Positions 21,637 through 31,945 of a stretch of 64,000 nt of DNA are shown one piece after another. Both the position numbers and the translations under genes were made by a program. Position 1 is the stretch's first letter. The number at the start of each line of letters is the position of its first letter. Source of the DNA: Kryptolebias marmoratus (Eukaryota; Chordata; Actinopteri; Cyprinodontiformes; Rivulidae). Location: the NCBI RefSeq assembly GCF_001649575.2, contig NC_051435.1:7067633-7131632 (forward strand), in the 5' to 3' direction. The notes under the pieces are model-generated. The model did no database searches, was not told where the DNA came from, and saw only the letters and a list, made by a program, of their open reading frames with translations.

Positions 21637-23389
21637 TGCAGGAGTCAGCTGTGAGCTCGATCAGTGGGTCTGAAACTTTTCAGTCTTTGATCCACAAATA
21701 AAAGTCACAGAGACTTGTAAACTTGATTAATGCTGATGGAAGTATAAAGACACTACTGATAACCGGTTTAACAAAGACCCTTATCAATCATTGTATTTTT
21801 TTTATCCATTTATGACCAATGTTTTAACCTCTTTATAACAGTTAAGGCTATCATGCCAGTCAGTCATTTTTAAAGCTTATTTAATGTGTATAAAATTTCC
21901 CAATACTCCGTACTTGGTGCTTCAGGACCCACACTAGAGTTCTGAGCCCAACTTTGGTAAGTATTAAGCAAAATAACTAGTATACACACCATGTATGAGC
22001 GTGTTGATCCTGCGTCTATTTATGTAAAAGAAACTGGTAATAAATCGTGGCATATCAGCTTTCTGCAGGGGTGTCATTTTGTAGAATTGTTATGCCACAG
22101 CCCCCCATAATTCAAACAAAGTATCAAGGTGTAGGTGTATGGGTAAGCATAGTAGAAACACGAGGTAATAGGACCTGGCCAAAATACTTGTACCTGACCC
22201 AATTTTAGGGATGTCAGAATAAATTAATTCATTAATTTCTTTGCTCAAGAAGTGACCCTGTTCTTAATGCTCTGCAGCTGCATTAAAGTAGGTTTCAGTT
22301 ACATCTAGAGGTGAGGCTGTAACAAATCAAACACCCTTATCTTGCCCTCCCCTCTGAGGATGCAGAAGACACAAAGCTGAATGTTTAAACAGTCAAAAAA
22401 CACAAAAATGCCCTCTAAAGCAGCACTGTTTGGTTTGCCCAACTCTAGGCTACTGCAGTAACATCACACATCCATCACACCCACACAGGTGCAAAATAGA
22501 AAAAGAAAAAAAAAAGAAATGAAACAATCCTCAAAGAAACAACAACCAAAAGGAAAAAAAACGTATTTGTTTGTTTGGGTTAAAACAGAATAGTAATTGC
22601 ACCAAAGGAAATGAAATAAATTACTCAAAACGATCTGAATTACAGACAAAAAATACTTTTGCAAAATGAAGAGAGAAAATAAGCCCCACTTATGTCTCAC
22701 ACACACAAATTAAATTGCTCAGAATAAAAAGTTCATGTATGAGTTGACTCACACTCATATGAACAAACACATCACAAGTAAAGTTGAAATGCTCACAAAA
22801 AGATCAAGCCAGGTTCAAGAAAAATAAAAAAGGCTGACTACAATGTCAGAGAAAGAAGCAGCAATCCTGCCATTTCTACCAGAGTTATAATCATTTTTAT
22901 ACCTGAATGGGCCACTTGACACCAGCATAGAGTCACTTTTCTAATATACATGGAGCATCAGGTTAAAGCAGAGACGACTGTAAGAATAAAATGACTTCAA
23001 ATACTGACCAGCAAGTGTCTTCTGGCACAGAGAGGGAGCCATGCACTAAGATGGCTATCTGTTGGTCTGCACCATGCCTGTGCACTGAGCAGTCTGCACC
23101 GTGTCTAAACTGGTGTATCAGCCAGCACATTAGCCAAACGCTCCGCGCAAATCCAGGAGCGAGAGAGGCATCCACCCACCTCAGCTATGGTTGATATAAA
23201 CCTAACAGGATTGTATCAATGCCAAGCAACATTGTAGTTTGAACTAAAAGAAAAATAAAGTAAGTAACTCTGCTGAATATGATGAATTCCAGGCTGTGCT
23301 TTAACCAGCAGTTGATATATAGATGCAGAGAAATGTGTTGGTGCCCTTCCACAAAAATAATAAAAAGTAAAAATAAAAAAAAGACACCC
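21637..23389. other. Non-coding DNA
   Basis: No gene is recognised. Opposed ORFs at 22963-23194 (70 and 67 codons) lack known motifs. A-rich tracts lie near 22500-22560 and 23360-23385. Confidence 0.45.
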
Positions 23390-23910
23390 ACCGGCTGTAA
23401 TTGGCCAAAAAGCTTCAGTTTTGTCTCATCAGTCCCAGAAACTCCTCCTAGTAACTTTGGATTTAAAATGCAACAAATGATGCGATCAGAAAGTTCCCTA
23501 CTTTGACCGTGGAGTTCAGCTTGAATAGTTTTTGATGGTTTCTTTGGCTATTTTTTTTTTTACCATCCGCACTATCCATCTGATTAACCTGGGGTTGCAT
23601 TTCCTCTTGCGTCCACGTCCTGGGAGGTTGGCTTCAGTTCCACGAACCTTATACCTTTTTAATAATATTGAACACTGTGGTCAGAAGAACATGAAGCTGC
23701 TTGCAGCCTTTACTTTTAAAATGAATATGTATAATCATCTTTCTGAGCTCCTCGGAGAGCTCTCACCTTTGTTTTCTCTGCTCCATGTTCAAAGTGGTGC
23801 ACACAACCATAACAAACTACACAGTGGCTGTTTGTTTTCTTTAAATAGGCTGTCCTTACTTTTTTTAGCATATCTTTGTAAAATAAACGGCAAACAATTT
23901 CTGTTAACAT
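23390..23910 (-). pseudogene. Tc1-type transposase relic, internally shortened
   Basis: Read on the minus strand, LSEELRKMIIHIHFKSKGC (near 23760-23700) matches the first helix-turn-helix of Tc1 transposases. NLPGRGRKRKCNPRLIRWIV (near 23635-23570) matches the GRPR-type linker and second HTH. DETKLKLFGQ (near 23431-23400) matches the conserved block around the first catalytic aspartate. About 170 bases separate the last two motifs, less than the roughly 90-100 codons I expect in full-length members, so there is an internal deletion. Frameshifts and stops break the frame. The second and third acidic residues (DNDPKH and DLNPIE regions) are absent. Terminal repeats were not found. Confidence 0.7.
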
Positions 23911-24164
23911 CTTAAAGGCATCTACATTGGAAACCTGCTTTTAACTGAATCACTTTTCACAAGAAGTGAAGCATTGCTCCAATGAACTGTAAAGGGTCCA
24001 ACAAACTTATGTGTCTGCACGTTTTCTTTGTTGCACATTTATCTTGTCATCAATTACCAACACAATAAACCTTGATTACTGTGACAGATTGCCTCCAGTT
24101 TGAAGTTGCCTTCTACTAGCAAACTTTCCCTTCATTAAAAAGAACACCCCTCCTTCTGTTCAAC

Positions 24165-24280
24165 CATCTATCCATTTTCTGTACTCACTCAGTCCTGTTC
24201 AGGGTCGCGGGGAGCTGGAGCGTATTGCCAGCAGTCAACAAAGGTGGAATACACCCTGAACAGGTCGCCAATCAATCACC
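24165..24280 (-). mobile_element. Fish SINE 3' tail fragment
   Basis: The stretch CCATCTATCCATTTTCTGTA, then 'GTTCAGGGTCGCGGGGAGCT', 'GGAATACACCCTGAACAGGT' and 'CGCCAATCAATC', is the reverse of the common fish SINE tail (gacctgtccagggtgtacc ... gcggtatagaaaatggatgg). Only the tail is present. It belongs to the same broad family as 4430-4685 and 39021-39210. Confidence 0.65.
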
Positions 24281-24829
24281 TGGCTCCTCCCTCTGCGTTG
24301 ATCATTACTTCTAGCTGGTTCATGTGCCAGCTTTAGGAAAAGCAGTCAACCCATTGCTGTTGTACACTCTGATGAGCTTATTTATTATTTATGTCAGACT
24401 TTTGTTCCAAAAAAAATTACAAAAAAGAATAAGGCAAATTTCTTTGGGTGGATATTCACTACAGTAATGACTGAACCATTTTAAATTTATTATTTCTCTT
24501 CTTCATTTCTTTGTATAACAATTCACATCTTTCTAACAGGTGAACACTTAACTGATTTTACATCTGTATGGAACAAATATAAATATGTTTATAATAGATA
24601 TTCTGTTACTTTGTAGTTCTTGGACATATTAGTCTATTTTACTGTATTTACTTCACTTAAATTGCTATTCAGGCTTACTGTTGTTATATACTTTTCTTAT
24701 TTCTGTTTTGAACTCAGGACTTTGTCATTTTGTCTTTAATGTTTAGATTTGTACATACTATTTTTGACTTGCGTCTTTTTGCACAATTATTTTATCCTCT
24801 GTTGTTGAGACAAGACAGTTTCTCTAACG
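24281..24829. other. AT-rich non-coding DNA
   Basis: No gene or recognised repeat, apart from T-rich tracts near 24480-24780. It may include the eroded 3' part of the L2-like relic that follows. Confidence 0.4.
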
Positions 24830-25000
24830 ACTGGTCTTCCCTCTGTCTTTAAAACCTAACAAGGAGGCAGTGCATGGGATAATGCTTTTGTGGTGTTTAG
24901 ACTTAGTGATGAGTCTAGCTGCAGCATTTTGAACCAACTCGAGACACGAGAGGAAGCCAAGTAATACCTGGGTAAAGTGTTTATAAGCGACCACTCACTA
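24830..25000 (-). pseudogene. L2-like LINE reverse-transcriptase fragment
   Basis: On the minus strand one frame reads LELVQNAAARLITKSKHHKS (near 24958-24900) and then IIPCTASLLGFKDRGK. It matches the LQLVQNAAAR...ITPVLASLHWLP block of L2-type LINEs, the same block seen at 20940-21636. The LHWLP part is replaced by LLGF, and a stop follows near 24833. No 3' tail is recognised. The fragment is an old, separate insertion on the other strand. Confidence 0.6.
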
Positions 25001-28000
25001 TAGGTCATTATTGAAGTAAATGTGAGTTAAAAGTGATATAGATTTAGGTGACATCAGTATATGTTCTTTTTTAACTAGTTTTAACTAGTTTTGATCAAAA
25101 GTTAGCTCTTACTTTTATTAGTGCACAATACCAAGCAAACCTTTCCTCTTAGATTCTGAGAAACCTTGGAGAGTCTCTCTCTGCTTCATTAGGTCTTGCC
25201 ATGCAACAACAGATGCACTTACATTGCACTGGCAATCCAAAGACACCGACTGGCTCACTGCATCTCGAGTCCCTCTGCTTTCAGCAGTTTGAGGCCATGT
25301 GGGGCCAGACAGGGGACATAAACCAAAAGAGATGCCTCCGCGATGGCCTTGACAGATCAAGCAGTAAATACATCGTTTGAGCAATTTATTTGCCTCACTC
25401 AGCTTAGAATTGTCTTTTTTTTCTCTCTCTCTCTCTCTCTTTTTTCCGCTCGGTAAATGTAGGAACTATATATTTCGTCAATTAGAATGAGTTATATGTA
25501 GCGTTAGTGCTCATGCTGTTGTGATGCTTTTGTAGTTGCGCTACCCAGATTTTGCTTGTCAGTTGTTTTTGGATTAAACACAGTGCTGAGTGCAATGACT
25601 GGAAATAAACAGCAACACCTCCGCTCAAGAAACTCGAGTGTCTCATTCAAAATCAAAAATGACATTTAAAACTAAATCAAAAAATACAGCAGGAAAACAT
25701 TGACTTTTTAACAGTCCCATATTGTTTCAATATTTGTGTTTTATTGTGTCCTTTAACAGACATGATTTCCCCTAAGCCTCCGACATTTAGTTATTACAGT
25801 GCCTCAGCGTATTGGTTTCTTTTTAAAAAAAACTAAAAATATAACAGAACAAACTGTGAATATTGTTGAAGTTTCTTTAACTAAGCTGCAGTTTTGTGCA
25901 CTTGAGTAATCATAACTGTTAAAAGTGACAAAGCCTCTGCAAACATTGTAGTTTATGATATTTCCATTAGCAGATGTAACCCACACTTACACTTTTTTTT
26001 TCTTGAGGACCTATAAAGAAATATTAAATGAGAAATTGCACCGGAGCGTGTGGAGCAGAGGCTAACCATGACAAAATGGTATGACTCTGGCTTTCTTTTA
26101 TGCATCATAAAATAGTCAAAGAAAAAAAAAGTAATTTAGGTTAATTCAGCTGACTGCTGGTCAAGGAATTACATTAAAAAGACACTGAGGAACAGAGCTA
26201 GGTTTTCTGAAGACAGACACTGTGCATCCTGCTCCAACATCCCCTCTGGTCATAATTAAAAACATACAGGCTCAACCTGAGAAATTAAACCAACAGTCTG
26301 CATGAAATTTTTATAGCAAAACGAGCTATTGTTGAGAAAATAACACATTATATATGATATGATACAATAATTAGTCCAGATTGTTTCATACAACCAAATT
26401 AATAATAACTTTGCTTCTAAAAGATTAACAACTTAAGCATAATTCTAAGTTTTGAAGTGACCAAATCCTTTGAAAGTCTATCTACTTTAATGTGTTCATC
26501 AATTTCCTTTGGAAAGTGTATGTGCCTACTGTTATTACAATATATCATAAATTTAAAAAAAAAAAAGCTCCTAACTTGGTACCCACTTTGGCAGCTGCCC
26601 TGTCTTGGCTATAATTGTTCAATCAATAGTCTATGATGATGTTAGGCTGAAAATTATAACAACACAAAGCAGTCTTTGGTGCTGATGAGATGACTAAACT
26701 ACTGATGTCCTCTTTGACAGTAACCCAGATATCACCAACCTGCTATCGACTTGTACAAAAGTCTGGATAGAGTTTATTTCCAGTAAAAGCTTTAACAAAG
26801 TAGTAAACTCTCCTAACTCCTATTGGCTTTGTTGAGTTTTGTGAACCCACACACTGTGTTTTCTCTTCCTTTATACAACACAGAGCGGTATATCAGATCA
26901 TTAAAATCCATTTTGAGACCTCAGTACAGCTGGAACGCATTACTAGTGTCACCGTTTACAGAACATTATCTCTCAGCAGTGTGGATCATTATCATTATAG
27001 TTATAGATCTTAATGTGGATGGCCCCTAACCCAAAGAAGCAAACTCCAAAACGATACTAAGGGCATCTTGTGCTCTTCTTAATTTGTAACCCACAGAACA
27101 TGAGAAAAATCTTTAACATTTCACTGGAATGCCCTCAAACTTGATACTTTACCTGTGTCTCCAAGAAAAGAGATGCCAAGTTTGATGTGAATCAGACAAA
27201 TAGTTGTCAAGTTAGATGAAGAACAGTCAGACAGAAATTTTATTTATTTATTATTAGGACATTGATGTGAACTCTAAAACTTTAGAATGTTCTGAAATCA
27301 TGACAAGAGTCTTTTTTCGTGTAGTTTATTTTATTTGACGTTGACATCTTGAATAACTGTACTCCTGTGAAGTCAGGCTGAATTTAAAGTAACATATGTC
27401 ATGTCGGTGTGTTCACGGTGGACAAGTATGGAAGGTGAACTGTCACGAAAGGATTTGTCTGCCATAATCTTTGTGGCACGACCACTGACATGGCTCCAAA
27501 TGCTGATTGTTTCGATAAGAAGCCAAAATCACCAAGTAAAATGCCAATATCTAATTTTCTTTTGTTTTAAAAAAAAAAGAGAAAAATAGCAATATGCTTT
27601 TCACCTGACTCATTATGTTTGACTTGGTTCTGTTCTCTTATATCATCATCAATCAGTCTGACCTGCAGTTTGAAAAGAACTAAATTAAGGCACATCATGA
27701 TATATTTCAGACTTGGATTGTAAAACTTTACCTACATCTTATTTGTCTAAGTGGTGGTTTGCGTTTCTTCTTTTTTAGGTTGGAGCTTTGGCCTCAAAAA
27801 CACAACACAAGCCAGCTTTCCACTCCACCCAGAATAGAAAACACACTTGTTTTACATCCCACACAGAGTGGGCCCGACATCACACCATCTCCTGTGTTGG
27901 CCTTTTGTTACTTCTTTTCCTCAGCCTCACACACGACACACAAACACACCTGTCTTCAGCTGCATTTTGAGCTAGTATATCAAGAGAAACCTCAAAGTAG

Positions 28001-29459
28001 TGTCCTCCCCAAGTGAAGTCAATCAAAGCCTCCCAGTGTTGAGCCTAGCCGATCATTTTCCTTCTAATATTCCCAGTCCAGCTGCTCAAAGGCTGATCAA
28101 TGTTGTTGAAAACAGAAAACTGTCCATCCAATCGGGCAGCAGTAGGGGAAATGAAAAACACACTGAATTGATGACTTTGTAAATAGATGCTGGGGTAGAC
28201 TTTGCAACACCCATGGTTTCCCCCCTGCAAACCTGTTCCCTGTCGCCCTCATCACAAACAAATTAGCAATTCAAAGCGTGGCCCTGGGGTTGCCGAGTGT
28301 TTATGTGGATGCCTCATGCGATGAAGGCTCACATTTGTTTCTCGCCGCTGACCTGTCAGTCATTCGGCCATTAAAGCTGAAAGCAACAACCGATTTTAAC
28401 CTGAAATAGTTGGGCAGATGTTAGCTGTGATCAAAGAGGGGGAGAACAGAAAGACAGAAATGAAGGAGAGTAAAGGAGTAATGTTTGCCAATCCCATCCA
28501 CTCCCCCCCAAATCATCCCTTCACACTTAGACAAAGCGGGCATTATATCATCAAGGCTTTCAGGGAGAAATGCCCTTCACAAAAGCAGTTTGCTGGCACA
28601 CTTTCACAGCAGAATACATCGTGGGAGACTGGCTCCTTGTTTTTAAACCATGTTGTATTGGATCAATATCCCTAATTAGCGCTTTGAAAGCTGTCTAAAG
28701 TGCTTGTCAAAAATTTAGATTATATTTTCCAACGAGAGGATCAACTAGCTGTTTGAAGTTCTCCCTCACTCGAACTTCAGCAATTCTGTGCACGATAGTC
28801 AAGGAAACTTACAGTAACTTTGCCAGATAGAAATCAACTGCATGACCCGCTAAGATATATTTAACAATATAACTAATATTTAATGCTGTACATCGAAGTC
28901 ATCCGTGGACCAACAGCAGGTGTTAAATGAGATTCAGCGTGAGGACTGTTTGTGGGTTGATGAGGGGGAAATAACACCTTGTGTTATGAACAAGATTATT
29001 TTAATCAAGTCTATGCTCTCTGCCTTCGGCCTTGCAGTATTTGCGTAATAAATACTGGCAAATGGTTCAGATTCAAATGAGAGGTGTAGCTTATGTAACA
29101 GATAAACACTTTTAGTGTTTTTCTTTGATAAATGGACTCTGTTACAGGTAAAGAGATATATGTTCCCATACTAGCACTTTCAAGCATTTTAGTTTTTATG
29201 AAACTATTCAGTTTCAGTTTGGCAAAGATTCAGTGAACAAAACACTGACAGAGTTGGATTTTCCTAGTCATGCCGCTTTTACAGAAAAACAAAGTACATA
29301 CATGCTGTCTTCTGGTTTGTTCAGAATCTGTGCATTAATGTCTTGTCAAAAATATTAGTTCCTGAGAAATAAATACTTTTTCATCAATGTCCAAGCTAGA
29401 TTTTTCTTCTTTTATATTTTTCTTTTTGCATTCACCAAGAAATAAATACACCATCCGTA
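25001..29459. other. Long repeat-poor non-coding interval
   Basis: No gene is recognised in about 4.4 kb. It has a CT run at 25421-25440. At 27120-27245 the phrase 'GATGCCAAGTTTGATGTGAA' resembles a dispersed fish repeat, but this is uncertain. The 28200-28690 part is less AT-rich and contains CCCTAATTAGCGCTTTGAAA near 28670, so it is a candidate conserved non-coding element. ORFs up to 88 codons lack recognisable features. Confidence 0.4.
25421..25440. repeat. (CT)n microsatellite
   Basis: About ten CT units followed by a T run. Confidence 0.9.
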
Positions 29460-29692
29460 TAGTTTTACAGAAAGTGTAAGACTGACTGAATCCTAGCCAA
29501 GTAGGTTAACTCCAAAACTTAATTAGTTGAAAATTTACATCCAATAACTTTTTTTTTCCCCTGAAATTTCAATAAAATCCCTTCTAGAGGTACATGAAAT
29601 AGTTTGGTAACAGAAAGACAAACACAGACATGGGGGGAAAAACATTGGTTGCTTTCACCTTTCAGCAGCAGACAATAAAAATCAAATATTTA
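29460..29692 (-). mobile_element. Family A copy A7, truncated
   Basis: Matches the half of the module after 'TGTAAGACTGACTGAATCCTAG' near 29477. It goes through 'GGTTAACTCCAAAACTTAAT' to 'CAAACACAGACATGGGG' and a decayed left-end hairpin (TTTCACCTTTCAGCAGCAGA, near 29653-29672). The GATGGCC core is deleted. Confidence 0.6.
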
Positions 29693-30366
29693 GTTTGCTA
29701 TGTGCAAGAGAAATACACAATATGCATCTGCAAATAATGGAAAACATAATTCATAAGTAAAGAAGAAAGTGCTGTTGTTGTAGTTTTGTTTTTGTTTTTT
29801 GGGACCTACGAGGTCACATTGTTTAACATGTTAATGCAGCGTGTTTCATCCTGTTTTTTCTCCGGATCACTGCCTCTGTTAGGCCTTTTTTGTGATGTTT
29901 CAAAGCCAATGTTCCTCTGGCTGCTGGTGACCTGAGTCTGCTGCTCGATATGTGACTGTTTCTGATGCTGACAGCACAGCTGGATCAGCTCTCACTCTGC
30001 AGGCTTTAACAGCTCTGTATGCCTAGGAGTTTATATTAGCACTGATGGCACAATGTGCTTTCCAGGTAATAATGAGAGTGTTATTATTAGTGCCAACACA
30101 GCAGTCTGTGGTTCAACATGACAAAAGCAAACAAGACCACATGTCCCTTTTATTGTAGATAAAGATCTGCACCTGTTTTACAACCTTCAAATGTAAAATG
30201 TGACTGAATTTATTAAACTGGTTACAATAAATGTTGAAACAATGAAAGCACTTAAGCCTGTGAGAGTAGATTCAGGATGTCATTGTTGCCTGATACTGTT
30301 TGTCTTAAAGCATGCACAGATCCAGGTTATGAGGGGAATATTTATCCCCTATTAAAACTCCATTTA
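29693..30366. other. Non-coding DNA
   Basis: No gene or recognised repeat; T-rich patches near 29781-29801. Confidence 0.5.
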
Positions 30367-30735
30367 ATTAAAGGTCTAGCATTCCTTGAATTAATGCATA
30401 TCACCCCCCCACCACCACCACCACCACCTTTCATACTAGAGTTTTAGACAAAGATCATCTTACCTTGCAAAAGGACAGAGTTTTAGCTTTTTTGATTAAA
30501 TCTTAAAATAACATTATGTGCAGTTGCACAGTATCAGTATCACAAGATTTCAAGATCTTGTTCTACTTGTTAAGGCTTAGTACACATTTTGAGAATGACT
30601 CATTTTTTCTGTTTGTTAAGGTCAGTTAGCTGTGGCGGCTATCTTGAATCGAGTTTCGATCAAATATGTCTAGTGGTTCATGAGATATTTTACTAACAGA
30701 CAGACAAACACACAAGGATACACACAAATGACATT
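30367..30735 (-). mobile_element. Family A copy A8
   Basis: The reversed right end 'AATTAAAGGTCTAGCATTCC' starts near 30367; the palindrome arm is mutated (TTGAATTAATGC). An expanded C/ACC run follows at 30404-30428. 'AGTTTTAGACAAAGATCATC' comes next, then 'GTCAGTTAGCTGTGGCGGCT' with ATCTTGAATC near 30640. The copy ends in 'GATATTTTACTAACAGACAG' and ACAAACACACAAGG. Confidence 0.75.
30404..30428. repeat. C-run plus (ACC)n inside family A
   Basis: Expands the short ATCACCC(G)CC stretch that other copies show next to the palindrome. Confidence 0.85.
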
Positions 30736-31574
30736 AATTGACTAGGAAATACAATGTTTCCTCGACAGTCAGTTTATCCATGATACTGGTTCAAATGGGA
30801 AAAAAAACAGATCATGAAAACAAAACAAGCAGTTTGTCTGAAATGTCACAAGTAAAGTGTCTAATGTGTAATATAAGTATGTGTGTGTCTGTTGAAAGAC
30901 TTCAGAGCTGGGTGGTCTCTTGTACCTTGTTGTGCATCAAGCTGGTAATTGAGACATCCTTCATTACAGCGGATCGGATTGATTTCCAGCCCACCTGAGG
31001 AGTGAGGTAAAGTGAAATAAGGCAAATGAGGGGAACCGATTGTTTACGTCCACGTTTGCTCGCCAGCAGTCATTTCTTTTCTGGCATTTATGTGGTGCAT
31101 TGCAACATTTCTTGGCACGTTAGCACCACCGCTTTCCAGCAGAACTAAACTCTCTGCAGGGTCCTGTTATGTTTAAGTGAAGACATTTGATTGCATGATT
31201 TATAACACTGCTCCAAAGGGTTGTGAGGAGTAATAACTCAGTGTACCTTTTAGTCTGAATTAACATCATTTTTAACCTATATCTTTGTCTACTTGGTGCT
31301 GCATTGAAAGATTTAAACTGCAAATGAGAAATAGTGTGTGAATAAAATGTTCTGGCATGTTGCACTCTATCACACTATTTTGTTGTTTGTGCCAAGTAGT
31401 TAAAAAATGGCACCCTGCCATGAACTGTTATTCCTTTATTAATCATTTTGGATAGTATCTATTGCCATAAAGTGGCATGAGGAAAAATACTTAAAAATGG
31501 CACAAAATGAGACTGTGGTGTCAGACTGTTTCAGTTTCATGTCACTCTTGATTTTAAACTTAATAGTGAGCTAC
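30736..31574. other. Non-coding DNA
   Basis: ORFs of 86 and 81 codons on opposite strands (30738-30998, 31120-31365) have no known motif. No repeat recognised. Confidence 0.45.
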
Positions 31575-31945
31575 AGATTGTCGAACCTTGGATTCAGGAG
31601 GAGAGTTGGACTTCTCCAGGGCCGCCCCTGTTCTCTGAATCCTAACCCTGTTCAAGGTGCATTCATGGAGTCATGGAATTTGCACCATTGTAAAACATCT
31701 GAGATAAAAGTCAGCTTATCCTAAGTCTGAGGTCATAGTTATCAGCTGGAAAAAAAAATTAAATGTTCCCTTCAGATTGGGAGTGGGTCTCTGCCTCAAG
31801 CGGAGAAGTTTAGGTGTGTGGGAATCTTGTTCATGGGTGATGGTGGGTTGGAGCGGGAGATGGATCAATGGAACAGGACTTTTCTCTGCAGTAAGGAGCG
31901 CATTGCTCTGTTCTGTCTTGGTTAAAAAAGAGCTTGTGTAGATTT
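31575..31945 (+). pseudogene. RTE/Rex3-like LINE reverse-transcriptase fragment
   Basis: The fragment 'GTCGAACCTTGGATTCAGGA' near 31579 corresponds to the fish LINE phrase for a ...NRGIQEEQCGF-like motif. After deletions, 'CTGAGGTCATAGTTATCAGC' and 'GGAGAAGTTTAGGTGTGTGG' (near 31803) give KFRCVGILFMGDGGLEREMD, aligned to the conserved EFKYLGVLFTS...MEREID block after the catalytic palm. The frame is interrupted. It fits the same LINE family as the 3' ends at 12373 and 54292, and no tail is attached. Confidence 0.65.
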
